NCBI GenBank assembly: GCA_020853155.1
Contig: JADYZL010000169.1
Span: 1-15,654, forward strand
Reading direction: 5' to 3'
DNA length: 15,654 nucleotides
DNA from: Bryobacterales bacterium
GTDB lineage: Bacteria > Acidobacteriota > Terriglobia > Bryobacterales > Bryobacteraceae
Each line of letters opens with the position of its first letter. The first letter of the stretch is position 1. The notes under the pieces were generated by a model, which saw only the letters and a program-made list of their open reading frames with translations, searched no databases and was not told the DNA's origin. Shown piece by piece: positions 1 to 8,110 of the stretch. A program made the position numbers and the translations under genes.

Positions 1-35
1 AGCGCATTGCGCCATGCCTCGCTGACCCCAGTGCC

Positions 36-1085
36 TCAGGCGCGACGCGCGTAGATGGCATCCACCGGCCCGCCGGTCACCCGGCCCTGAACGTCGCGGA
101 AGCCCTCGCTTTCGAGGAGAGAGCGGTATTCCGCAAGGCTCCGCTCCTTCCCCTCCGTGCAGGCCAGCATGTTGAGCGATTGCAGCAGCCCGGAAAGCGG
201 TGCGGTCTTCTCCTCGTTCAGAAGTACCTCCGCCAGAAGAATCGCGCCCCCTTCGGGCAGAGCGGCCCGCATCTTGCCGAGCAAGGCGCGAATCTTCGCC
301 TCGCTCCAGTCGTGCAGGATGCGGCCGAGACAGAAGAGATCCGCCGTGGGGAGAGGATCCCGGAAGAAATCGCCTTCCTCCACGCGCACGCGGCCGTTAA
401 GCCCCGCTGCGGCGAGGCGGGCGCGCGTGACCGGGGCAACGCCGGGCAGGTCGAACACGATACCCTCGATCAACGGGTAGCGTTCGCAGATCGCCGCCAC
501 CAGATGGCCGGTGCCTCCGCCGAGATCCGCCACCACTCGGTGCCCGCTCAGGTCGAAGCTCGCGGCAACGCGCGGCGAACTCAGAATGCCCATCCCGTGC
601 ATGCCGGAGAGGAAGACTTCCTTCGCATCGTCGCTTGCGAAGAAATGGTCGAAGATGCCCTCCTGCTCCCCAAAGGTCTGGGACCAGCGCGGCGTGCCTT
701 CCCGCACGGCGTCTTCGAGATGCTCCCACAGCCGCCAGGTGATCCGGTTCGCGTAGAACATGTAGCCCGCCAGCGTATCGGGCGAAGAGCGGCGGATATA
801 GACCGACGCCACTTCGCTATTCGAATAGCGGCCATCGGCCTTCACGAGGATTCCGGCGGCAGCGCAGGCGTCAAGCAGCCGCTCCAGCGCATCCGCGTCC
901 ACCCGAAGCCGCTCCGCGCACGCGGCGGCAGTGTGGAGAGCGTCATCAAGCAACTCGAACACGCCGAGTTCGAGGGCGGTGAATACGGTTTTCGAGAGCC
1001 GCATCCCATCGATGATTTCGAGCACGCGGCTTGGGTCTGCGAGCGCGGATGTGGGCGCGGAGGGTGAATCCGGAAGAAGGTTCAT
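36..1085 (-). CDS. SAM-dependent O-methyltransferase (COMT/ASMT-like)
   Basis: This 349-residue protein has the two-part build of plant COMT and bacterial small-molecule O-methyltransferases. Residues about 15-100 are a helical winged-helix dimerisation domain and about 130-349 a Rossmann SAM-binding domain. Visible motifs are DLGGGTG (187-193, SAM loop), FDLP (211-214, acidic residue for the ribose), EGDFF (237-241) and LHDW (257-260), whose His258 is the usual catalytic base. It should methylate a hydroxyl on an aromatic or polyketide-like molecule in the cytoplasm; the acceptor cannot be read from sequence. The frame stays open upstream to 1181, but the extra 32 residues look non-native, so I chose the ATG at 1083-1085. 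No strong Shine-Dalgarno precedes it, so the start is uncertain. It is divergent from the sulfatase across about 160 bp and has no obvious pathway partner here. Confidence 0.85.
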   Translation of the reverse strand: MNLLPDSPSAPTSALADPSRVLEIIDGMRLSKTVFTALELGVFELLDDALHTAAACAERLRVDADALERLLDACAAAGILVKADGRYSNSEVASVYIRRSSPDTLAGYMFYANRITWRLWEHLEDAVREGTPRWSQTFGEQEGIFDHFFASDDAKEVFLSGMHGMGILSSPRVAASFDLSGHRVVADLGGGTGHLVAAICERYPLIEGIVFDLPGVAPVTRARLAAAGLNGRVRVEEGDFFRDPLPTADLFCLGRILHDWSEAKIRALLGKMRAALPEGGAILLAEVLLNEEKTAPLSGLLQSLNMLACTEGKERSLAEYRSLLESEGFRDVQGRVTGGPVDAIYARRA

Positions 1086-1152
1086 ATCGTTCAGCGTAGC
1101 GAAGCCGCCATCGATCTCCAGCCGGAAAGAGCCCGCAAGACGGGTCTTCTGT

Positions 1153-1182
1153 TTCACGAAAGGTTCACGGTGGGCATACAAT
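1153..1182 (+). promoter_or_regulatory. Candidate sigma70-type promoter for the sulfatase
   Basis: TTCACG (1153-1158) is followed after 18 bp by TACAAT (1177-1182), which matches the -10 consensus at five of six positions. Transcription would start near 1189, leaving a leader of about 60 nt before the ATG at 1248. TTCACG is repeated at 1163-1168, so one copy may be a protein site instead. The match is by eye, and acidobacterial promoters are poorly defined. Confidence 0.3.
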
Positions 1183-1247
1183 CGTCAGCGGGCGTGGCAT
1201 TCGAAGCTGCGGCTCGCGCGGGACTTCGCTCCCGGGAAAGTGTTCAC

Positions 1248-2792
1248 ATGATCGGCAATGCTTCGCGGCGCCAGTTTATGGCCCTGGGTGGGATGAGTAT
1301 GGCGGCTGCGGCGAACCCCGCGCAATCCGGCGGGAACGCCGCCCCCTCTGGCGCTGGCGCCCCTCCGCCCAATGTCCTTTGGATCTGCACGGATCAGCAG
1401 CGCTGGGACACCATCCATGCGCTCGGCAATCCACACATCCGGACGCCGCACATAGACCGTTTGGCCGCGGAGGGCGTGTCCTTCACCCATGCTTACTGCC
1501 AAAACCCGATCTGCACGCCCAGCCGCGCCTCGTTTCTGACCGGCTGTATTCCGAGCCGGATTCATCAGCACCGCAACGGAAACGCGGAGTTCCCGGCGAA
1601 GCTCACGCCACGACTCGTCACCCGTCGCCTGGCGTCCGCGGGCTACGACGGCGCGCTCTGCGGCAAGCTCCACCTTGCAAGCCCGTTTGGGCGGGAAGAA
1701 CCGCGCATCGACGATGGCTACCGCATCTACGATTGGAGCCATCAGCCGAAACCCGAACCCGGCTGGCCCGATCGCGTCCACGCTTACAACCGCTGGCTGC
1801 ATGAGCATGGCGTCACTTGGGAGGGCCTTTACCGGAAGCGGAAGATCGCGGGTTACCCGGAGCAGTACAACGCGGGGATGCCCGCGGAGTTCCATGAACT
1901 CGCCTGGGAAGCGGAGCGTACCCTGCACTACATCGAAGGTGGCTTGAAGGGGCCGTGGTTCGCGAGCATCAACATCTTCGCGCCGCACAATCCCTTTGAC
2001 CCGGCGCCCGAGTACCTCGAAAAGATGACACCCCAGGCCCTCCCGATGCCGCTCTACCGGGAGGGGGAAGAGCGGGAACAGGCGCGGTTCGCGGGCAAGG
2101 TGGCGCACCAGACAATGACGCCCGCGCCGCCCGCAAGCTATCCCGCGCGGCACATGAAGGCTTGCTACTACGCCATGATCGAGCACATCGATTGGTATGT
2201 GGGCCGCGTGGTGGAAGCGCTCGAACGTACCGGGCAGCGGGAGAACACGCTCATTGTCTTCATGAGCGACCACGGCGAGATGATGGGCGACCACTGCCTC
2301 CGGCTCAAGGGCTGCCGCTTCTTCGAAGGCGCCGTGCGCGTGCCGCTGATTCTCTCCTGGCCGGGCGGCGGCTTACAAAAGGGTCTGCGGAGCGACGCAC
2401 TCGTCGAACTCACGGACATGGCGCCCACGCTGCTCGAAGCCGCCGGCATCCCGGACCCCGGCGACATGGATGGGAAGAGCTTGCTCAGCCTCGCGCGCGG
2501 AGCGGCAGAGACGAAAACCCACCGGGATTTCGTCTGGAGCGAATATCACGATTCCCAAACGAACGAACTGCAATCGCATGCGTCGATGATCCGCGACCGA
2601 AGCCACAAGCTCACGCTGTACCACGGAACCGGGCTCGGGGAGCTCTTCGATTTGGAAGCCGATCCCCACGAGTTCGAGAACCTCTTCGAGAAGCCGGAGC
2701 ACGCCCGGCTGCGGCAGCGCATGACGGACCAACTCATCGACACCCTCGCCCTCCACACGGATCTGGGAAGCCCGCGGATCGGCAAGTACTAA
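1248..2792 (+). CDS. Exported type I (formylglycine) sulfatase
   Basis: This 514-residue alkaline-phosphatase-superfamily sulfatase hydrolyses sulfate esters. The core signature CTPSR is at residues 89-93; Cys89 would be oxidised to formylglycine by a maturase not in this window. Metal and substrate residues follow family spacing: Asp49 in NVLWICTDQQ, GKLHL (139-143), APHNP with His247, SDHGE (Asp341/His342) and Lys354 in LRLKG. The N-terminus begins MIGNASRRQFMALGG, a twin-arginine-like signal then an Ala-rich stretch, so the folded enzyme is probably sent to the periplasm. I chose ATG 1248 over the open frame from 1170 because GGGAAAG lies 7 nt upstream and the Tat motif falls near the N-terminus. 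The substrate (glycan, choline or aryl sulfate) cannot be assigned. It is convergent with the CocE-like hydrolase, 31 bp away. Subgroup assignment needs a sulfatase-family alignment. Confidence 0.92.
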   Translation: MIGNASRRQFMALGGMSMAAAANPAQSGGNAAPSGAGAPPPNVLWICTDQQRWDTIHALGNPHIRTPHIDRLAAEGVSFTHAYCQNPICTPSRASFLTGCIPSRIHQHRNGNAEFPAKLTPRLVTRRLASAGYDGALCGKLHLASPFGREEPRIDDGYRIYDWSHQPKPEPGWPDRVHAYNRWLHEHGVTWEGLYRKRKIAGYPEQYNAGMPAEFHELAWEAERTLHYIEGGLKGPWFASINIFAPHNPFDPAPEYLEKMTPQALPMPLYREGEEREQARFAGKVAHQTMTPAPPASYPARHMKACYYAMIEHIDWYVGRVVEALERTGQRENTLIVFMSDHGEMMGDHCLRLKGCRFFEGAVRVPLILSWPGGGLQKGLRSDALVELTDMAPTLLEAAGIPDPGDMDGKSLLSLARGAAETKTHRDFVWSEYHDSQTNELQSHASMIRDRSHKLTLYHGTGLGELFDLEADPHEFENLFEKPEHARLRQRMTDQLIDTLALHTDLGSPRIGKY

Positions 2793-2823
2793 CCCGGCAC
2801 ACCTCCGCCCCGGCGCGCAAGTC

Positions 2824-4800
2824 TCACCTGGCGGAGGCCCGCTGCGCAGCCGGAATCACGGGCAAGAGGATGTGCGACGGGTGCGCCGCATCGTGGTAAA
2901 TCGTGTTCTCCGCGATCCGCCAGCCCCGGTTCCCATTGAGCGCTTCACCCGTATTGGGATTCACGTCAAAGCGGGGAAAGTTGCTGCTCGAAATATCCAG
3001 GCGGATCTTGTGGCCGCGGCGGAAGACGAGCGAGGTCGGGTACATCTCGATCGTGAATTCCTCGGGGCGGCCGGGTTCGAGCATCTTCTCCGTTTTGATC
3101 GATTCGCGGTAGCGGGCGCGGACGATGCTATCTCCCACGTTCAGATCGACTCCGGCAGGGAAGTCCCGGCTCGGAGGATACACGTCAATCAGCTTCGCTG
3201 TGAAGTCGGTATCGGGGCCATCGGAACTCGCCCAAAGCTTCACAACGAGCCTGCCGGTGACTTCGATGTCCCGCTCCAGCGGAGCGGTCTCGAACACCAC
3301 CACGTCCTTGCGCGCGGACAACGGCAAGGTATCCTTGCACAGCCAATGCTCCGGGTAGCAGCGCTGGTCCATCGCGCCGCGCGGCATCAGATCGCCTTCC
3401 GAAGACACATTGCCGCCAATAGTCGGCACGGGATTGCGGGGGTCAAACGAATAGTGCGTGGATGCCTTCTCCTCCGCCGGCCGCTCCGTGGAGAGCGTTC
3501 CATTGGCATGGAGGTAATAGGGCGTATAGGCCGTGCGGGCCAGCGGCCACTCGCGCTCTTCGCGCCACGCACCGCCCACAAAGAGCCGCCCTTCCGGGGT
3601 CTTGTGAGGTTCGCCGCTCCCCATCACGAAGATGCGAACCGGCGCTTCCCGCTCAACGCCATTCTGCCGCCCGAGCAGCCAGCGGTCGAACCACCGCAGC
3701 CGCAGCGCGTTCAGATCGACGGCGGCCGTCTCCCCGAACTCCGCGATGCCGGAAAAGGTCTGCGCCTGGCCGCCATGCGTCCAGGGGCCGATCAGCAGCC
3801 GCTGCGGGCTCTTCTTCGCTTTTGCAAGAAGCGGGTAGTTCAGATTCGCAACTTGCGAACCCCAGGAATCGTACCATCCGGTTACGTGCAGCGCCGGCAC
3901 ATCCTGATAGGTATCCACGTGGTCCGCGACGCTCGCGCCCATCCCGGTCCAGAACGAATCGTTGTCCCCGTGGCTCATCGCCTCGACAAGCCATCGCTCA
4001 TACTCGGGAGCGAACTGGAGCGGGGTTGTACCGGCACGGAGCGGCAGCGCGCGCACGTACTCCCGGATGTGGTCGCCCATTGTTATCAGGGCCGGCGCGG
4101 CTTCCTTTGGAGTGGCCGCCCGCTCGGCTGCCGCCTCCCCATTGACGCCTCTCGCCAGCCCGGTCGGAGAGGCGGTCTTCCCGGTCGCAATCCCGAGCGT
4201 CAGGATCCAGTTCATCCAGCGCAGTTCGAACGCGCCGTTGTGGCGCACTCCATACCGCCCCGCATTGCTCATCGCATCGACGGGAACCATCGCCGCGAGA
4301 GCGGGAGCGTTGGCGATGGCAATGGCGTGCTGCGTCGCGCCCCCATAGGACATGCCAACAGTGCCCACCTTTCCGTTGGACCATGGCTGCGCGGCGATCC
4401 ACTGCAACAGGTCCGCGCCATCGGGCCCGTCGTCGCGAAGCGGCCTCCAGGTCCCCTCCGAGTGGTACCGGCCTCGAACGTCCTGCACGACGACGGCATA
4501 CCCCTTCGGCACGAAGAACGCGGTTAGCGGCGGCGCGTTCCCATTCTTGTTGTACGGCGTGCGTTCGACAATCGTGGGAAATCGGCCCTCCACCTTCCCC
4601 GCCCGTTCCGGCAGATACACGTCTGTTGCGAGCCGGACCCCATCGCGGGCCGTCACCATCACGTTACGGATGGCATGCACGTGGTAGGCCTCATTCGCAA
4701 TCGATTGCGCGCTCGTCTGCCCGAGGCAAACGCCGGCTCCCAGGGCGGCAATCACGAACGACATGCCAAGGCTGTGAATGATTTGTTTGTGCGCGATCAT
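2824..4800 (-). CDS. Secreted CocE/NonD-family serine hydrolase (X-Pro dipeptidyl-peptidase-like)
   Basis: This 658-residue alpha/beta hydrolase carries an N-terminal signal peptide (hydrophobic MSFVIAALGAGVCLG near residues 13-27, with a possible cleavage site or lipobox-like cysteine). The catalytic triad fits the CocE/PepX family: Ser151 in GMSYGG, Asp311 in TGWYDSWG and His342 in PWTHGG. The last 230 or so residues form the family's jelly-roll PepX_C domain (DTDFTAKLIDVYPPS, then LDISSSNFPRFDVNPNTGE). Known members cleave esters (cocaine), beta-lactam side chains or X-Pro dipeptides, so the substrate is open. I chose the ATG at 4798-4800 because GGAG (4810-4813) lies 9 nt upstream and the signal peptide follows directly; the frame is open 15 codons further. 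The gene follows the epimerase by 72 bp on the same strand and may be cotranscribed with it. Confidence 0.9.
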   Translation of the reverse strand: MIAHKQIIHSLGMSFVIAALGAGVCLGQTSAQSIANEAYHVHAIRNVMVTARDGVRLATDVYLPERAGKVEGRFPTIVERTPYNKNGNAPPLTAFFVPKGYAVVVQDVRGRYHSEGTWRPLRDDGPDGADLLQWIAAQPWSNGKVGTVGMSYGGATQHAIAIANAPALAAMVPVDAMSNAGRYGVRHNGAFELRWMNWILTLGIATGKTASPTGLARGVNGEAAAERAATPKEAAPALITMGDHIREYVRALPLRAGTTPLQFAPEYERWLVEAMSHGDNDSFWTGMGASVADHVDTYQDVPALHVTGWYDSWGSQVANLNYPLLAKAKKSPQRLLIGPWTHGGQAQTFSGIAEFGETAAVDLNALRLRWFDRWLLGRQNGVEREAPVRIFVMGSGEPHKTPEGRLFVGGAWREEREWPLARTAYTPYYLHANGTLSTERPAEEKASTHYSFDPRNPVPTIGGNVSSEGDLMPRGAMDQRCYPEHWLCKDTLPLSARKDVVVFETAPLERDIEVTGRLVVKLWASSDGPDTDFTAKLIDVYPPSRDFPAGVDLNVGDSIVRARYRESIKTEKMLEPGRPEEFTIEMYPTSLVFRRGHKIRLDISSSNFPRFDVNPNTGEALNGNRGWRIAENTIYHDAAHPSHILLPVIPAAQRASAR

Positions 4801-4872
4801 CGATGCAAACTCCGCGGGGTCTCCCGGTGCTTCGCCGGTTCCCATATCGTACTGAACGGGCGGCCGTGCTTG

Positions 4873-6090
4873 CTACGTGGCCTGCCCCGCGAGGTGCTTC
4901 TCAATGGTCTGGGCGCAGTAGAGAAGGGCGCGGGGAACATGGAAGCAGCCCTTGTAGTGGTTCCCCTTCAGCGTGTGGGTGAGGTTCCCCTGCCGGTCGC
5001 AGTAGGCGAACCACTCGCCGCGCTTCGGGTCGTCCGCAAAGTGCCGGAACGCGTACTCATGGATGCGCTCCAACCACGGCAGCCAGCGTCTCTCGCCCGT
5101 CCGTGTATAAGCCAGGATGACGGCGTAGAGTGCTTCGGCATGGGGCCACCAGAGCTTCATCGAAGCTTCAAGTTGAAGGAGAGGCCGGTCTTCCACATCC
5201 ATGAAGTAGTAAAGCCCGCCGAACTCCGGGTCCCAACCGGCCTCCAGGCTGCTTTCGAGCACCCCCGCGATGCGGGGTAGCTGCGCGTCCTCCCCAAGGT
5301 GCTCCGCCAGCAGCCACAAGAGCCACGCCGCTTCCACCGAATGCCCGGGATTGAACAACCGCCCCTCGGGGTACAGGCGCGCATCCTCGCCGCCGCCCCG
5401 GTTCTCGAGCAAAACGCCGCGCGAAGGGTCCTGGTGCAGAAGCGCCTGGCGCAGGCATTCGCGCATCACGCTTTCGTAGCGCGGGTCGTCATCGATCGCC
5501 GTCAATTCGATGGCCATCTTCGCGACGACAATCGAATCGGCCAGGCTCTGGAACGCCGGCTGCCCCGGCATGGCGGGGCGGCCAAGCAGGGCAGGTTCGC
5601 GAATCCAATCGATCACCCGCCAGAAGAGGTCGCGGGCGGCGCTTCGATACTGGCTTCCAGCCCCGGTTCTCGAATACTCCGCGAGCGCCATTACCGCGAA
5701 CACGGCGGCATAAGGCTTCCGCTGAAAGAAGGAAGGCTCCCCTTCCCTGGATAGCCGGAAGTAGTAGCGGCCTTCAGAATCGCGGGCATGGCGGGTGAGA
5801 AACTCCACGCCGGCCGTGGCGATATCGAGCCACTCCTGGCGCGCTTCCACCTGGTTATAAAGGCGGCTGTACATCCAGATTTGGCGGCCCTGAAGCCAGA
5901 TGTACTTGCGGGGGTCGTAGATGGAGCCATCGCGATCGAGGCAGGTGAAATAGCCGCCATGCTTCCAATCGACCGAATGGCGAGACCAGAAAGGGATGAC
6001 GGATTCGAGCAAGTTGGCGCGGTATTGCCGGGCAAGATCTGCGAGATTCAAGGGGCTCCCATACGGTGGTTTACGGGTTGATGATATCAT
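4873..6090 (-). CDS. N-acylglucosamine 2-epimerase (AGE/RnBP family)
   Basis: This 405-residue (alpha/alpha)6-barrel epimerase should interconvert ManNAc and GlcNAc in the cytoplasm. Family hallmarks are HGGYFTCLDRDG (44-55), KYIWLQGRQIWMYSRLYN (62-79, Arg69), the first catalytic His in PGHSVEAAW (His250), WWPHAEALY (His317) and the second catalytic His in GCFHVPRAL (His384). Mannose and cellobiose 2-epimerases share this fold, but the divergent lyase/mutarotase/transporter operon favours ManNAc as substrate. In that role it replaces the NanK/NanE kinase route, as in Bacteroides-type sialate pathways. The ATG at 6090 lacks a Shine-Dalgarno. A TTG at 6049-6051, preceded by GGGAG, is an alternative that would move the palindrome at 6080-6091 into the promoter and still keep the whole domain. 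The downstream neighbour on this strand is the CocE-like hydrolase. Confidence 0.9.
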   Translation of the reverse strand: MISSTRKPPYGSPLNLADLARQYRANLLESVIPFWSRHSVDWKHGGYFTCLDRDGSIYDPRKYIWLQGRQIWMYSRLYNQVEARQEWLDIATAGVEFLTRHARDSEGRYYFRLSREGEPSFFQRKPYAAVFAVMALAEYSRTGAGSQYRSAARDLFWRVIDWIREPALLGRPAMPGQPAFQSLADSIVVAKMAIELTAIDDDPRYESVMRECLRQALLHQDPSRGVLLENRGGGEDARLYPEGRLFNPGHSVEAAWLLWLLAEHLGEDAQLPRIAGVLESSLEAGWDPEFGGLYYFMDVEDRPLLQLEASMKLWWPHAEALYAVILAYTRTGERRWLPWLERIHEYAFRHFADDPKRGEWFAYCDRQGNLTHTLKGNHYKGCFHVPRALLYCAQTIEKHLAGQAT

Positions 6091-6091
6091 C
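6080..6091. promoter_or_regulatory. Perfect 12-bp palindrome in the epimerase/lyase divergent region
   Basis: GATGATATCATC is a perfect inverted repeat and an AT-rich island in very GC-rich surroundings. It covers the annotated epimerase ATG and lies 73 bp before the lyase ATG. It has the look of a dimeric regulator operator, and on either strand it also contains TATCAT, a fair -10 element. No regulator gene is in the window. A palindrome of this length can occur by chance. Confidence 0.3.
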
Positions 6092-6164
6092 GCGTTTACG
6101 TTCGCGGCGGGGGCGGCGCCATCTTCGGCGCGGCCTGTTCCCCGCGGCAAACCCCAGAAGCACA

Positions 6165-7064
6165 ATGTCGAGATTTGGCGGAATTCTACCGGCGCTTGTC
6201 ACTCCCCTCGACGGGAACGGCAAGCTCAACACGCGAAGCTACGAGCTTCTGCTCGAGCGCGTATACCGCGCGGGCTGCCATGGCGTTTACGTGTGCGGAC
6301 AGACGGGCGAGGGCCTGCAATTACCCCTCGAAGTCCGCGAACGCGCGGTGGAAGTCGCGATGGCCAACACGCCGGAAGGGGGCAGCGTCATCGCCCACGT
6401 AGGCGCGCTCAGTACCGCGGATGCGCTCCGCCTCACGCGGCATGCTTCCTCCGCCGGCGTAAGCGCGATCAGCAGCCTTCCCCCCGGCTCTGGGTACTCG
6501 TTCAAGGAAGCGCTGCGTTACTACCAGGCGATCGCCTCCGCTTCCTCCGTGCCTCTTCTGGTCTATTACTTTCCCGGTCACTCAACGGCGATCCAGACCA
6601 CCGAAGAGTTGCTGAAGTTGTGTGAACTCCCGAATGTGATCGGCCTCAAGTACACGTCCTTCGATCTCTACCGGCTCTCCCTCCTCCAACGCGCGGGCTA
6701 CACGGTCTTCAACGGGCACGACGAAGTGTTGGCCGCCGGGCTCCTGATGGGGGCGCACGGCGGCATCGGCAGCTTCTACAACCTGGTTCCGGAACTGTTC
6801 ACTGGGCTGTTCGCGGATGCGCGGGAAGGCCGGTGGCGGGAGGCGCGAGAGAAGCAGGACCGCGTGAACGACCTGATCCGCGCGGTACTCGATTTCCCGA
6901 TGCTGCCGGCGCTCAAGCGCATACTCTCGTGGTCCGGCATCGAGTGCGGCTACGCCGTTCCGCCGCGCGGGAGACTCACCAGCCTGGAGGAAGAGGCCCT
7001 GCGCCTGGCCGTTACCTCCGCGGGCTTCGCGCCCGAAGATCTGGGCAGGGGCCGCGCGCAGTGA
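6165..7064 (+). CDS. nanA: N-acetylneuraminate lyase (DapA/NanA superfamily)
   Basis: This 299-residue TIM-barrel class I aldolase is predicted to split sialic acid into ManNAc and pyruvate. The Schiff-base lysine is Lys162 in GLKYTS and the active-site tyrosine is Tyr134 in VYYFP. Sialate-lyase markers that separate it from DapA are Thr164 after the lysine, Asp186-Glu187 in NGHDE and Ser203 in GGIGSFYN; they correspond to E. coli NanA T167, D191/E192 and S208. One deviation is the pyruvate-carboxylate loop, which reads GQTGE (45-49) where NanA has GSTGE and human NPL has GTTGE, so Gln46 replaces a hydroxyl residue. ATG 6165 was chosen because the product then starts MSRFGGILPALVTP like its family; only a weak AGAAG site precedes it. 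It heads an operon, and its TGA overlaps the GTG of the mutarotase gene. Another 2-keto sugar acid remains possible as substrate. Confidence 0.83.
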   Translation: MSRFGGILPALVTPLDGNGKLNTRSYELLLERVYRAGCHGVYVCGQTGEGLQLPLEVRERAVEVAMANTPEGGSVIAHVGALSTADALRLTRHASSAGVSAISSLPPGSGYSFKEALRYYQAIASASSVPLLVYYFPGHSTAIQTTEELLKLCELPNVIGLKYTSFDLYRLSLLQRAGYTVFNGHDEVLAAGLLMGAHGGIGSFYNLVPELFTGLFADAREGRWREAREKQDRVNDLIRAVLDFPMLPALKRILSWSGIECGYAVPPRGRLTSLEEEALRLAVTSAGFAPEDLGRGRAQ

Positions 7065-8110
7065 ACCGCAGACAGGCCTTGGGGCGCCTGGCCACGTTGG
7101 CCCTGCCATCGATCGCCGTCGGCCGGGAACGACGCTGGGCGCGCCTGCCAGATCTGCCAGCGGGGCTGGCCGGCCAATTCGTGGGCGTACATGGCGGAGC
7201 ACTGATCGTCGCCGGCGGCAGCGATTTTCCGGTTCCGTCGTGGAGCGGCGGGCAACGGGAATGGTCGGCGAAAGCCTTTGTTCTCTCCCAGCCCGATGGC
7301 GAGTGGCGCGAATCCACCCTGCCCGTTTCGCTCGCGCATGGAAGTGCGGTGAGCCATGCCCGAGGGGTCCTGCTAATTGGGGGAAGTGGTCCGGGTGGAT
7401 ACCTGCACGAGTGCCGGTGGCTGCGTTCAAATGGGCATGAGGCGCGCTTGGATGCCGCGCCGGATCTACCCGCGCCGCTCGCCTATTGCGGCGCCGCGCG
7501 CGTGGGTAACACCGCCTACGTCTTTGGAGGGCAAACCTCTCCCACAACCACCCGTGCGGAGCGGGTTCTCTACTCGCTCGATCTCGCGCGGCTCAGCGCG
7601 GGCTGGCGGGTGGAACGGGAATTCCCCGGTACGGGCCGCATTTACGCCGCCGTCGCTTCGGCAGGCGGGCTGCTGTTCGTGGCCGGGGGAGCCTCGCTCT
7701 CTGCCGGGCCGGATGGCAAGCCCCAAAGAACCTATCTGCGCGATGCCTGGGCGTACCATCCACGCGAAGGCTGGAGGGTGCTGCCGGATCTTCCCGGCCT
7801 CGCGTGCGCCGCACCATCGATCGGCATAGGAGACCGCTTCGCGATCTTCGGCGGCAGCGACGGGAGTCTCGATGCAAGGGTGGCCGAACTCAAGGACCGC
7901 CACCCCGGCTTCCCCCGTGCGATTCAGGTTTACACTCCCGCGCGCAACGCCTGGCAGAACCACGGCGAAGTCCCATTCAGCTTGGTGGCCACTACCGCTG
8001 TGGAGTGGCGCGGCCGCGCGGTGATTCCCGGCGGAGAAGACCGCCCGTCGCACCGCTCCCGCGCCGTCTGGGCCGCGGAAATCAAGGAGTTTAACGATGC
8101 AAGAAAGTAG
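7061..8110 (+). CDS. nanM: Cyclically permuted mutarotase, kelch-repeat N-acetylneuraminate epimerase (NanM family)
   Basis: This protein of about 349 residues is a six-bladed kelch beta-propeller. Gly-Gly kelch motifs recur at about 52-53, 107-108, 156-157, 209-210, 264-265 and 323-324, giving six blades. The GGSDFPVPSWSGGQREW segment (52-68) and HPGFPRAIQVY (281-291) resemble the mutarotase family (cyclically permuted relatives of E. coli NanM). The expected role is to speed alpha-to-beta interconversion of sialic acid before uptake. The N-terminus MNRRQALGRLATLALPSIAV looks like a short twin-arginine signal, so it is probably periplasmic, as E. coli NanM is. The start is a GTG sharing four bases (GTGA) with the lyase stop, preceded by CAGGGG, which indicates translational coupling. 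The frame stays open upstream to 6833, but that stretch lies inside the lyase gene and is not credible protein. Confidence 0.83.
   Translation: MNRRQALGRLATLALPSIAVGRERRWARLPDLPAGLAGQFVGVHGGALIVAGGSDFPVPSWSGGQREWSAKAFVLSQPDGEWRESTLPVSLAHGSAVSHARGVLLIGGSGPGGYLHECRWLRSNGHEARLDAAPDLPAPLAYCGAARVGNTAYVFGGQTSPTTTRAERVLYSLDLARLSAGWRVEREFPGTGRIYAAVASAGGLLFVAGGASLSAGPDGKPQRTYLRDAWAYHPREGWRVLPDLPGLACAAPSIGIGDRFAIFGGSDGSLDARVAELKDRHPGFPRAIQVYTPARNAWQNHGEVPFSLVATTAVEWRGRAVIPGGEDRPSHRSRAVWAAEIKEFNDARK

Noticed and set aside
1132..1144. CCCG/CGGG mini-hairpin upstream of the sulfatase
   Set aside because: Four-pair stem only, expected by chance in GC-rich DNA.
2793..2823. Possible shared terminator between the convergent sulfatase and hydrolase genes
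   Set aside because: The 31-bp gap has no clear stem-loop or T-tract that I could see.
2872..4527. Long + strand frame of about 551 residues antisense to the CocE-like hydrolase
   Set aside because: Shadow frame of a GC-rich gene: Arg/Pro/His-rich composition, no recognisable domain, and the minus strand carries an intact catalytic triad and signal peptide.
6833..7060. Upstream extension of the mutarotase reading frame (about 76 residues)
   Set aside because: It lies within the lyase gene, is Arg/Gly-rich with no family similarity, and the GTG at 7061 gives a standard coupled start followed by a plausible Tat-type signal.
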